Positions 1-7,007 of a DNA stretch of 13,604 nucleotides are shown one piece after another; within the stretch, counting starts at the first letter, position 1, and each line of letters begins with the position of its first letter. The notes beneath the pieces were generated by a model, which did no database searches, had not been told where the DNA came from, and saw only the letters and a list, made by a program, of their open reading frames with translations. The DNA is from Ascidiaceihabitans sp. (GTDB lineage Bacteria > Pseudomonadota > Alphaproteobacteria > Rhodobacterales > Rhodobacteraceae): the NCBI GenBank assembly GCA_023301665.1, contig JALZUL010000187.1:1-13604 (forward strand). Reading direction: 5' to 3'. The translations under genes were made by a program, and so were the position numbers.

Positions 1-1004
1 GCATTCGCAATTTATTCGCGCGTTGGGGTGCAAAGGGTCATGCACAAACTTTTGGGTTCAATGGCCACACTGATGTCGTCCCATTAGGCGATGAAACCGC
101 TTGGACGATGCCCCCATTCGGGGCAGAGATCAAAGATGGCACAATGTACGGACGCGGTACAACAGACATGAAATCAGGTGTTGCAGCCTTTGCCGCAGCC
201 GCAGTCGATTTTGTTAAAGATACGCCGCCAGATGGTGCTGTAATTATCGCGATCACTGGCGACGAAGAAGGTGATGCAATTGATGGCACAACAGCTCTTC
301 TTGAGCATATGGAGAATAGCGGTGAGGCCATGAGCGTTTGCTTGGTTGGTGAGCCGACTTGCCCCAATCAGATGGGGGAAATGATTAAAATCGGTCGACG
401 TGGCTCCCTCACCGCGTTTTTCAAGGTGATTGGAAAGCAAGGTCACGCTGCTTACCCTCATCGAGCAAATAACCCTTTGCCGGCGATGGCAAACCTGATG
501 AGCCGCTTGGCGTCTTATGAACTGGATACAGGCACAGACCATTTTGATGCGTCAACGTTGGCGGTTGTCACTATCGATACAGGAAACCCTGCGACCAATG
601 TTATTCCCGCCGATTGCAATGGGACGGTGAATATTCGCTTTAACGATACTCATTCAGGCGCGAGCATAAGTGAGTGGTTGCAATCGGAAGCCGATAAAAT
701 TGTGACCGATTTTGGTGTAGAAATCGAAGTGACGATCAAGATATCCGGGGAAAACTTTGTGACACCGCCCGGTGATTTGTCCGATCTTGTAAGCGCGGCT
801 GTGCAAGCTGAAACAAATATTAAACCGGAGCTAAGCACAACAGGCGGTACGTCAGATGCACGGTTTATTAAAAACCATTGCCCAGTCGTAGAGTTTGGGC
901 TTGTTGGCCAATCTATGCATCAAGTTGATGAACACGTTCAGGTTTCCCACATTCACCAGCTTAAATCGATTTATACACGGATCTTGCGGGAATATTTCGC
1001 ATGA
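1..1004 (+). CDS. dapE: Succinyl-diaminopimelate desuccinylase, 5' partial
   Basis: Cytosolic zinc M20 peptidase-fold enzyme that removes succinate from N-succinyl-LL-diaminopimelate in the lysine/meso-DAP pathway, supplying peptidoglycan precursor. The reading frame is open from base 3, before the first ATG at 108, so the gene starts outside the window; 333 residues are visible and, against a family length near 380, about 45-50 are missing. Visible motifs in order: GHTDVVP (metal His and Asp, visible residues 22-24), GRGTTDMKSG (bridging Asp, about residue 55), GDEEG (general base and metal Glu), GEPT (metal ligand), a lid domain starting at GRRGS with GHAAYPH, and MHQVDE near the C-terminus (last metal His). 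These match the known DapE ligand set H/D/E/E/H. The ATGA at 1001-1004 overlaps the next start, so it is probably translationally coupled to the acetyltransferase gene. No key residue is lost in the visible part. Confidence 0.95.
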   Translation, partial: IRNLFARWGAKGHAQTFGFNGHTDVVPLGDETAWTMPPFGAEIKDGTMYGRGTTDMKSGVAAFAAAAVDFVKDTPPDGAVIIAITGDEEGDAIDGTTALLEHMENSGEAMSVCLVGEPTCPNQMGEMIKIGRRGSLTAFFKVIGKQGHAAYPHRANNPLPAMANLMSRLASYELDTGTDHFDASTLAVVTIDTGNPATNVIPADCNGTVNIRFNDTHSGASISEWLQSEADKIVTDFGVEIEVTIKISGENFVTPPGDLSDLVSAAVQAETNIKPELSTTGGTSDARFIKNHCPVVEFGLVGQSMHQVDEHVQVSHIHQLKSIYTRILREYFA

Positions 1005-1423
1005 AGATCCGCGTTGCACTGTCACAAGATATCGAGGCTTGTCTTGAGGTCCGACGGACTGTGTTTATTCAGGAACAAAATGTCTCAGAAGCGGAAGAGA
1101 TAGATGGTCTGGATGACAGCTGTTTGCATATCCTTGCCGTACAGAATGATGTTCCGGTTGGCACCGCGCGCATCGTAATCAAAGAAAATATAGCTAAGAT
1201 CGGCCGAGTGTGTGTTGTACCAAATTTGCGGGGAACCGGTTTAGGAGCCGCAATCATGCGCGAAGCGATGGCGGTTTGCAAAAGCCAGCTAGGTGTTCAA
1301 AAGGCGGTTCTAGGCTCACAGATCCACGCGATGGGTTTCTATGAAAAACTGGGTTTTCAGGCCTTCGGTACAATCTATCTCGATGCGGGGATCGAACACC
1401 GTGATATGGAGATTGTATTGTGA
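1001..1423 (+). CDS. GNAT-family N-acetyltransferase (ElaA/YjcF type)
   Basis: Predicted cytosolic acetyl-CoA-dependent N-acetyltransferase of 140 residues, the usual size for a single GNAT domain. The N-terminal stretch RRTVFIQEQNV (about 18-28) followed by EIDGLDDSCLHILA (about 33-46) is typical of the ElaA/YjcF branch. VGTARI and IGRVCVVPNLRGTGLG (about 67-82) form the acetyl-CoA-binding strand and loop, with RGTGLG as the pyrophosphate loop. GSQIHAMGFYEKLGF (105-119) is the C-terminal motif B region, and DAGIEHRDM closes the fold. The substrate cannot be read from the sequence. The ATG overlaps the dapE stop by 4 bases, and the stop TGA at 1421-1423 overlaps the next ATG by one base, so it sits inside a coupled operon. 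A link to diaminopimelate metabolism is possible from position only and unsupported otherwise. Confidence 0.9.
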   Translation: MKIRVALSQDIEACLEVRRTVFIQEQNVSEAEEIDGLDDSCLHILAVQNDVPVGTARIVIKENIAKIGRVCVVPNLRGTGLGAAIMREAMAVCKSQLGVQKAVLGSQIHAMGFYEKLGFQAFGTIYLDAGIEHRDMEIVL

Positions 1424-2010
1424 TGCGGGGCACGCTGATCATCATGGTCAAAGAACCTCGCGCTGGGCGTGTTAAGACCCGTTTGGGCAAGGATATTGGA
1501 ATGACCGCCTCAGCTTGGTGGTTTCGCCATCAGGTAAAACGATTGCTGCGCCGTATCATCGACCCACGGTGGGATGTTATTCTGGCGGTTGCGCCAGATC
1601 GCGAAGGGATGTTGAGCCGTGTTTGGCCCGCTCATATCTCACGTATCCCGCAAGGTCATGGCGATCTTGGGGATCGTATGGCTAATGCGATGGGGCGGGT
1701 TAAGAATGGACCTGTTTGTGTAATTGGCGCGGATATTCCGGGAATTGGACCGGATCAAATTGCGCGTGCCTTCAAAGCCCTTGGTTCAAGCGGTGCAGTG
1801 TTTGGGCCTGCCCCAGATGGTGGATATTGGCTTGTTGGATTGAAACGGTCGCAGCCGCTACCAACAAAATTGTTCCAAAAGGTCCGCTGGTCGTCTGAGC
1901 ATGCCTTAAGAGACACTCAAGCAAGTCTTGGCGATTTGAAGGCCACTTTGATTGATGAATTACAAGACGTAGACACTATAGACGATTTGGCGATGACGTT
2001 GCTGCGATAG
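1423..2010 (+). CDS. TIGR04282/DUF2064 GT-A-like transferase
   Basis: A 195-residue protein of the DUF2064 family, whose fold resembles the nucleotide-diphospho-sugar (GT-A) transferases. The evidence is the N-terminal MVKEPRAGRVKTRLG (about 8-22), a nucleotide-binding-like start seen in this family, PQGHGDLGDRM (about 76-86), VIGADIPGI (about 100-108, with the Asp in the place of the metal-binding acidic motif) and FGPAPDGGYWLVGL (127-140). Some relatives are annotated as arsenosugar-biosynthesis-associated glycosyltransferases or rSAM/selenodomain-associated transferases; the neighbours here do not support such a pathway, so the substrate is left open. ATG at 1423 is chosen over the in-frame GTG at 1420 because TGATG gives a one-base overlap with the acetyltransferase stop. 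It lies 16 bases before the preferred rnr start. Confidence 0.85.
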   Translation: MRGTLIIMVKEPRAGRVKTRLGKDIGMTASAWWFRHQVKRLLRRIIDPRWDVILAVAPDREGMLSRVWPAHISRIPQGHGDLGDRMANAMGRVKNGPVCVIGADIPGIGPDQIARAFKALGSSGAVFGPAPDGGYWLVGLKRSQPLPTKLFQKVRWSSEHALRDTQASLGDLKATLIDELQDVDTIDDLAMTLLR

Positions 2011-2026
2011 CGTGATAGCTGGGGGC

Positions 2027-4285
2027 ATGACACGTATCCCTACAAAGCCCGAAATCCTTGATTGGATCACTTCCAATCCCACGCTGACCGCCAAACGCGA
2101 TATCGCCAAAGCCTTTGGTATCAAAGGGGCTGCGCGGATCGATCTAAAACGTATGCTGAAAGAGCTAGAAGCCGAAGGGCATCTTGAGAAACGTCAAAAG
2201 ACCTATCAAGACCCTGACCGCCTGCCTCCAGTCAGCGTTTTGCAAGTGACAGGTGCCGGATCAGATGGTGATCTATATGCCAAACCGATGGAATGGCACG
2301 GAACAGGTACTGAGCCGGTAATTTTACTTGTCACAAAAGCCTCGGATCCAGCTTTAGGTGAAGGTGATCGCATTCTTGCGCGGGTAACCGCGGTAAAGGG
2401 TGATGCTCACGCCTACGAGGGGCGTATGATCCGCCGTATTGGGGCAAATCCCCAACGAGTTCTAGGCGTGTTTCGTAAAGGTGCCGAAGGTGGACGTATT
2501 GTGCCTATCGATAAAGGGCACAGTGATGAATGGGCCGTCGGAGCTGCTGCGACCAACGGGGCCAAGGATGGCGAACTGGTCGAAGCCGAACAAACAGGTC
2601 CAAAGGGCCGCATGGGGCGCCCGCAAGCGCAAATCGTTGAACGCTTGGGCGACCCGTCTGCTCCAAAGGCGGTGTCGTTGATTGCGATTCACCAACACAA
2701 CATCCCAGATGATTTCCCTGATGATGTTGTGGCGGAAGCGGATGCGCATACCCCGATGGAATTGGATGGGCGTACTGATCTACGTGAAATGCCTTTGGTC
2801 ACCATCGATCCCTCGGATGCGAGAGACCACGATGATGCGTGCTATGCGCACCTTGACGATGATCCCGAGAACGAGGGCGGACACATCGTATGGGTCGCGA
2901 TTGCTGATGTCGCGGCCTACGTCACACCGGGCTCGGCGCTAGATCGTGAGGCACGCAAACGCGGGAATTCGACCTATTTTCCTGATCGCGTTGTTCCGAT
3001 GTTACCGGATCGCTTGTCAGGTGATCTTTGTAGCTTGCATGAAGGGGTTCCGCGCGCCTGTATAGCGGTCCGGATGAAACTGGATGCACAAGGACAAAAG
3101 TTGAGCCACGAGTTTGTACGTGGTCTTATGCGGTCTCCTGCTTCGTTGCACTATGAAGAAGTGCAAGAGGCGATGGATGGCAATCCTAACCCGCGTACTG
3201 AGCCCTTATTAGAGCCTGTTATAAAGCCACTCTACGCCGCTTACGCTGCTCTTGTTGAAGCACGCCAATTGCGTCAGCCGTTGGAATTGAACCTGCCAGA
3301 GCGCCAAATTGTTCTGGGCGATGATGGCACAGTACAATCGGTGAATTTCAAAGATCGCCTTGATGCGCATAAGCTGATCGAAGAACTTATGGTTCTTGCT
3401 AATGTGGCAGCTGCTGAAACTTTGATCGAGAAAAAGACAGCACAATTATTCCGTGTTCACGAAGAGCCGTCGATCGAAAAATTGAATGCGCTTAGAGAGA
3501 CTGCAAATGCGGCAGGATTGAACCTTGCAAAGGGTCAGGTTTTGCAGACGGCGCATCTGAATAAGCTGCTTGCTCAGGCCGAAGGTACAGACGATGCTGA
3601 GTTGATCAACCTGACGACATTACGCTCAATGACACAGGCCTATTATAGCCCTACCAACTTTGGGCATTTTGGTTTGGCTCTGAAAAGCTATGCGCACTTC
3701 ACATCCCCTATTCGTCGCTATTCAGATTTGATCGTGCACCGTGCTTTGGTTAGCTCCCACGGTTGGGGAGATGATGGGCTGACGCCTGCGGATATCGATG
3801 ATCTTGAGCAAACTGCGACACATATCTCCGACACTGAGCGTCGTTCGATGATGGCTGAGCGTGATACGACCGATCGCTACCTTGCCAGCTATCTTTCAGA
3901 GCGTGTGGGCGAGGAATTTACAGGCCGGATCAATGGAATGGCCAAGTTCGGGATGTTCATCAAACTGGATGACTCTGGCGCTGATGGTTTGGTACCTATT
4001 CGCTCTCTTGGTGGCGAATTTTTCCATTTTGACCGTGATGCTGGGACACTGGTTGGTGCGGACACTGGGATAACCTTCCAAATTGGCCAGCAAGTTACCG
4101 CAAAACTGACTGAGGCAGCGCCAACAACCGGTGGCGTTGCACTTGAGCTTTTGACAGTCGAAGGCATGGTTGTGCCACGGGGCAATCGAACTTCGCCAGC
4201 GGGTCGCTCTCCCCGCCGGAAAGCAGGGAAGGCCAAGCATAAGAGCTCGAAAATGAGCCGAAAAGTCAAACGGACGCGAACCTAA
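2027..4285 (+). CDS. rnr: Ribonuclease R (3'-5' exoribonuclease)
   Basis: Processive hydrolytic 3'-5' exoribonuclease of the RNase II/R family that degrades structured RNA, including rRNA and mRNA fragments. With the ATG at 2027 it has 752 residues, a normal RNase R length. Domains in order: N-terminal winged-helix region (about 5-60, TLTAKRDIAKAFGIKGAARI), cold-shock/OB region (about 65-220), RNB catalytic domain from about 255 with VTIDPSDARDHDDA carrying the four metal Asp residues D261, D267, D269 and D270, later SYAHFTSPIRRYSDLIVHR, then an S1 domain (about 627-705, GRINGMAKFGMFIKL), and a Lys/Arg-rich tail of about 35 residues. An in-frame GTG at 2012 would add five residues (MIAGG); neither start has a good Shine-Dalgarno, and the ATG is preferred because MTRIPTKPE is the family-like beginning. 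Last gene of the dapE run; its TAA overlaps the opposing GST stop. Confidence 0.96.
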   Translation: MTRIPTKPEILDWITSNPTLTAKRDIAKAFGIKGAARIDLKRMLKELEAEGHLEKRQKTYQDPDRLPPVSVLQVTGAGSDGDLYAKPMEWHGTGTEPVILLVTKASDPALGEGDRILARVTAVKGDAHAYEGRMIRRIGANPQRVLGVFRKGAEGGRIVPIDKGHSDEWAVGAAATNGAKDGELVEAEQTGPKGRMGRPQAQIVERLGDPSAPKAVSLIAIHQHNIPDDFPDDVVAEADAHTPMELDGRTDLREMPLVTIDPSDARDHDDACYAHLDDDPENEGGHIVWVAIADVAAYVTPGSALDREARKRGNSTYFPDRVVPMLPDRLSGDLCSLHEGVPRACIAVRMKLDAQGQKLSHEFVRGLMRSPASLHYEEVQEAMDGNPNPRTEPLLEPVIKPLYAAYAALVEARQLRQPLELNLPERQIVLGDDGTVQSVNFKDRLDAHKLIEELMVLANVAAAETLIEKKTAQLFRVHEEPSIEKLNALRETANAAGLNLAKGQVLQTAHLNKLLAQAEGTDDAELINLTTLRSMTQAYYSPTNFGHFGLALKSYAHFTSPIRRYSDLIVHRALVSSHGWGDDGLTPADIDDLEQTATHISDTERRSMMAERDTTDRYLASYLSERVGEEFTGRINGMAKFGMFIKLDDSGADGLVPIRSLGGEFFHFDRDAGTLVGADTGITFQIGQQVTAKLTEAAPTTGGVALELLTVEGMVVPRGNRTSPAGRSPRRKAGKAKHKSSKMSRKVKRTRT

Positions 4286-4974
4286 CCTAGCTCTGCATCT
4301 ACACGGTCAATATAGCCTGAAAGCGCGGGATCATTTGCGATCCTGCGCGACAAATCAGTTTTGATTGGCGTCGCGCGCATCGTTGCAAGAACAGATGCGA
4401 CGCTTGCGTCAGCAGCGGTTGGTACATCTGCGAAGAGAAAGCGCTTCCCTGCCAACTGAGCTACTATCGCCTGTAAATCAGGTTCTAGTCGCTCCATGCG
4501 TTCTTTTTCTGATAATCGACCTAGCCCTTGAACGATCATGCCTTTGGTGAGTGTTTTACGTAGGCCCGAGGTGATAAAAAGCCGTGGTAATTTGGGTATT
4601 GCACCAAAGTAAACATCGCGGACAGTTGGCCAGACAGCGTTATTGCCCCATCGATCTAGAACCAGATGAAAGTACATGTGTTCTTCCGCCATTCGAATAA
4701 ATGAATGTGATTGAGCCTTTTCTTGTGCGCTTAATCCGGCATCGAAATCATGACCATGACCCTCTAGATACTGCTGAATGATGTCGCTGCCACCAATGGT
4801 TTGCGATCCAACGATAATCGCGGGAAGTTTGGCTTTAGGGAATTTGCGTGGATCAAGTTCATCTTGCCGCTTCCATTCTAGGCCTGCCATATTCAGTAGA
4901 TAGATTGCTTTGATGCAAAAAGGGCTTGTACTGCGGGTGCCAAAATGTGCTGGAAAGGTTGCGAGGGTAATCAT
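4282..4974 (-). CDS. Metaxin-type glutathione S-transferase-fold protein
   Basis: Predicted cytosolic GST-fold protein, 230 residues. The N-terminal thioredoxin-like half (about 3-75) has SPFCIKAIYLLNMAGLEW (17-34), DPRKFPKAKLPAI (41-53, with the cis-Pro loop) and IGGSDIIQQYLE (60-71, the place where GSTs bind the glutathione gamma-glutamyl group). The C-terminal half (about 85-225) has RMAEEHMYFHLVLDRW and FLFADVPTAADASV. This set is typical of the Tom37/metaxin/Fax-like GST branch rather than classical alpha/beta classes; the reaction and substrate are unknown. The start ATG at 4974 has AAGGA seven bases upstream. It diverges from a WYL regulator across 81 bases with an inverted repeat, so it is probably the target of that regulator. 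Its TAG stop (4282-4284) overlaps the rnr TAA (4283-4285) on the other strand. Confidence 0.88.
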   Translation of the reverse strand: MITLATFPAHFGTRSTSPFCIKAIYLLNMAGLEWKRQDELDPRKFPKAKLPAIIVGSQTIGGSDIIQQYLEGHGHDFDAGLSAQEKAQSHSFIRMAEEHMYFHLVLDRWGNNAVWPTVRDVYFGAIPKLPRLFITSGLRKTLTKGMIVQGLGRLSEKERMERLEPDLQAIVAQLAGKRFLFADVPTAADASVASVLATMRATPIKTDLSRRIANDPALSGYIDRVDAELG

Positions 4975-5000
4975 AGTGGAATCCTTGAGTGATCTTTCAC

Positions 5001-5041
5001 AACATTACCGACAAGTACTGTCAATTTCTGTCAGTAATGTT
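5001..5041. promoter_or_regulatory. Inverted-repeat operator in the GST/WYL divergent spacer
   Basis: Left arm AACATTACCGACA (5001-5013) and right arm TGTCAGTAATGTT (5029-5041) are inverted repeats matching at 12 of 13 positions, separated by 15 bases. The spacer contains TGTCAA (5019-5024), which reads TTGACA on the minus strand and could be the -35 box of the GST gene; the matching -10 is weak. TAGTAT at 5042-5047 could be a -10 for the plus-strand regulator. Position and symmetry suggest a binding site for the WYL regulator encoded alongside, controlling both genes. This is inference from layout; the repeat itself is directly seen. Confidence 0.6.
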
Positions 5042-5055
5042 TAGTATTAGAAACC

Positions 5056-5742
5056 ATGTCACGTACCCATCGCCTGTTTCAAATGATGCAAAGCTTGCGA
5101 CGCTTGCCGCCGCCGGTTACGGCGATGCAGTTATCGGAGGACATGGATCGATCTGTGCGTACGATATATCGCGATATCGATACCTTGCGGAGCTTGGGTG
5201 CAGTCATCGATGGGGAAGCAGGCTTTGGCTATACGTTGATCGAAGATGCCGCCTTGCCGGCATTAGGCTTTGACAATGATGAACTTGAGGCGTTGGTTTT
5301 GGGGTTGCGCAATGTGATGGTTGTGGGTGACCCAGCCTTGTCAAAAGCTGCGAAATCCGCGCTGGGCAAGATCCAGTCGCGTGTCCCTGAAAGACAAGCA
5401 CACAGGCTGAAGCACGCTATTCTCGATGCGCGACGTTTTCGCAAGCCAACATTGCCGATTATCGATGTCTCTATGCTCAGGCAGGCCACATGGGATGAGA
5501 AATGTGTTCAATTTGATTATGTTGACGGAAATGAGAATACGACTGTTCGAAGTGTGAAGCCTTTGGGCATCGTCTATATGGACTTGAACAATTGTCTGTT
5601 GGCTTGGTGCTTATTGCGGAGCGACTTTAGAGTTTTTCGCTTGGATCGAATGTTGACGCTGACTGTAACAGAGCAGAGCTTTCGTCCGCATCGGGTTTCC
5701 CTTTTGCGAGAGCATTTAGATCTTATTCAATCGGGAGACTAA
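5056..5742 (+). CDS. YafY/WYL-domain transcriptional regulator
   Basis: DNA-binding regulator of 228 residues. The N-terminal HTH_11-type winged helix is at about 1-60 (MSRTHRLFQMMQSLRR, then MQLSEDMDRSVRTIYRDIDTLRSLG with the recognition helix around SVRTIYRDIDTL, and GEAGFGYTL as the wing). A linker of about 70 residues precedes the WYL ligand-sensing domain (about 138-210), ending in the typical AWCLLRSDFRVFRLDRM. The tripeptide that names the domain reads CLL here (180-182) instead of WYL. Proteins of this family often repress or activate adjacent genes in response to a small ligand or nucleic acid; the ligand is unknown. It is divergent from the GST-fold gene and probably controls it and itself. 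No clear Shine-Dalgarno precedes ATG 5056, and the possible -10 lies about 8 bases upstream, so a leaderless mRNA is possible. The stop codon lies in a perfect palindrome. Confidence 0.9.
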   Translation: MSRTHRLFQMMQSLRRLPPPVTAMQLSEDMDRSVRTIYRDIDTLRSLGAVIDGEAGFGYTLIEDAALPALGFDNDELEALVLGLRNVMVVGDPALSKAAKSALGKIQSRVPERQAHRLKHAILDARRFRKPTLPIIDVSMLRQATWDEKCVQFDYVDGNENTTVRSVKPLGIVYMDLNNCLLAWCLLRSDFRVFRLDRMLTLTVTEQSFRPHRVSLLREHLDLIQSGD

Positions 5743-5776
5743 ATTGTACAGATTGATCCCTCAATCTGTACAATTT
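5741..5776. terminator. Perfect 16-bp-arm palindrome, likely bidirectional terminator
   Basis: AAATTGTACAGATTGA (5741-5756), loop TCCC (5757-5760), TCAATCTGTACAATTT (5761-5776): the arms are perfectly complementary over 16 bases. It sits between the convergent regulator and permease genes and includes the last two bases of the regulator stop codon. AT at the stem base gives a short U-run on both strands, compatible with a bidirectional terminator, though the stem is only moderately GC-rich. Protein binding to the palindrome is the alternative. Confidence 0.6.
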
Positions 5777-5790
5777 CATGAAGTCGCCTT

Positions 5791-7002
5791 TTAGGCTGGG
5801 CTCATCCCGCGCAACCGTTCGGAGCGTCGGCGCAGCAACTCAACCACTGTTAGCAAGCCAATCGATAGGACGACGAGGATTGTAGCAACCGCGAGGATCG
5901 TTGGGCTGATCTGTTCGCGAAGGCCCGTGAACATTTGCCAAGGCAATGTCTTTTGCCCCGCGGAGCCGACAAACAACACTACGACGACCTCATCAAAGGA
6001 TGTGATAAAGGCAAAAAGACCGCCGGAGATAACGCCAGGTAAAATCAAAGGCATTTGGATACGAAAGAATGTGGTGACAGGGTTGGCACCCATATTCGCA
6101 GCAGCCCGTGTCAAGGAACGGTCAAAGCCCACAAGGGTTGCCGTGACGGTGATGATAACAAAGGGGATCCCAAGAACCGCGTGGGCCAATATCACCTTGA
6201 GATAGCCAACAAAGTTCTTACCCATCCCAAGTGCGTTTTCTAAGAAATTCCCGAGATCTGAGTAGAAAAAGAACATGCCGGTTGCTGAGATGATCAAAGG
6301 AACGATCATCGGCGAGATAAGGATAGCCATAATGGTGCCCTTAAAGGGAACATGACTTTGGGAAAGACCGATGGCTGCGAGTGTTCCCAATGAGACAGAT
6401 ATGATGGTCGCGATCGGTGCAATCGTAAGCGAGTTTTTAAGTGAACGCTGCCATTCGTTGTTGGTGAAGAAATCTTGGTAGTGCTTTAGGGAATAAGCCT
6501 CAGGATCGAGGCGCAACATGCCTGGTGTATATGTGAAGAAGTCCTGGGCATTAAAGCTCAGCGGGATGATCACAAGGATGGGGGTGATCAAGAAGATAAA
6601 AATTAGACCCGCGATGCAACGGAATCCATAATGCCAAAACACTTGCCCGCCAGTCAGGTAGGGTAGAAGGCGAGCACGGTAGCGTCCCTCGTACAGCCAA
6701 AATGTTAACCAGTGGAAGAAACAACCAGCTAGAAAGCCAATGATTGCCATCAGCATCCCACCGAAATGAAATCCGATTGCTGCAAAGGCAAAGGCCATTA
6801 GGCCACGTGTGAAACTTTCATAGGTGGCGGTCAGGATTAGTGCGTAAGCGATTGCAACAATGAGGGCAGCGCCCAGAACGGCACCTGTCAGGCCAGCACC
6901 ATTTGCTGTTCCAACAAACAAGCCTGCAAAAGCCCCAGCAACCGCAACAGTCGGCAGCACAAACGAAAGGGGTTTACGTGAAATCGGGGTCAAAGCAGCC
7001 AT
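5791..7002 (-). CDS. Polyamine-type ABC transporter permease (PotC-like), extended N-terminus
   Basis: Inner-membrane permease of a spermidine/putrescine-type importer. At 403 residues it is far longer than a typical PotC (about 260-280). Residues 1 to about 125 form an extra hydrophobic module with roughly three predicted membrane segments (about 13-32, 37-60 and 66-104). The ordinary permease core begins near residue 130 (LIFIFLITPILVIIPLSF). The cytoplasmic EAA loop that docks on the ATPase is at about 294-323, with RAAANMGANPVTTFF and the following PLILPG. The C-terminus is basic (LLRRRSERLRG). ATG at 7000-7002 (minus) is preceded by TTAGGA, and only five bases separate it from the upstream permease stop, so the two permeases are co-translated. 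It is the last gene of the ABC operon, ending just before the palindrome. The extra module is not recognised and its role is unknown. Confidence 0.9.
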   Translation of the reverse strand: MAALTPISRKPLSFVLPTVAVAGAFAGLFVGTANGAGLTGAVLGAALIVAIAYALILTATYESFTRGLMAFAFAAIGFHFGGMLMAIIGFLAGCFFHWLTFWLYEGRYRARLLPYLTGGQVFWHYGFRCIAGLIFIFLITPILVIIPLSFNAQDFFTYTPGMLRLDPEAYSLKHYQDFFTNNEWQRSLKNSLTIAPIATIISVSLGTLAAIGLSQSHVPFKGTIMAILISPMIVPLIISATGMFFFYSDLGNFLENALGMGKNFVGYLKVILAHAVLGIPFVIITVTATLVGFDRSLTRAAANMGANPVTTFFRIQMPLILPGVISGGLFAFITSFDEVVVVLFVGSAGQKTLPWQMFTGLREQISPTILAVATILVVLSIGLLTVVELLRRRSERLRGMSPA

Positions 7003-7007
7003 TGTTG

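Noticed and set aside
1420..1422. GTG start for the TIGR04282 protein
   Set aside because: The adjacent ATG at 1423 gives the common TGATG stop-start overlap and the same protein apart from one residue.
2012..2026. GTG start for RNase R at 2012
   Set aside because: It adds only MIAGG, has no ribosome site, and the ATG at 2027 gives the family-like N-terminus. The choice is not certain because neither start has a strong Shine-Dalgarno.
4989..5273. A 94-codon plus-strand frame covering the GST/WYL spacer
   Set aside because: It runs over the inverted repeat and overlaps the WYL regulator in another frame; the regulator frame has a clear HTH and WYL domain, while this translation resembles no family.
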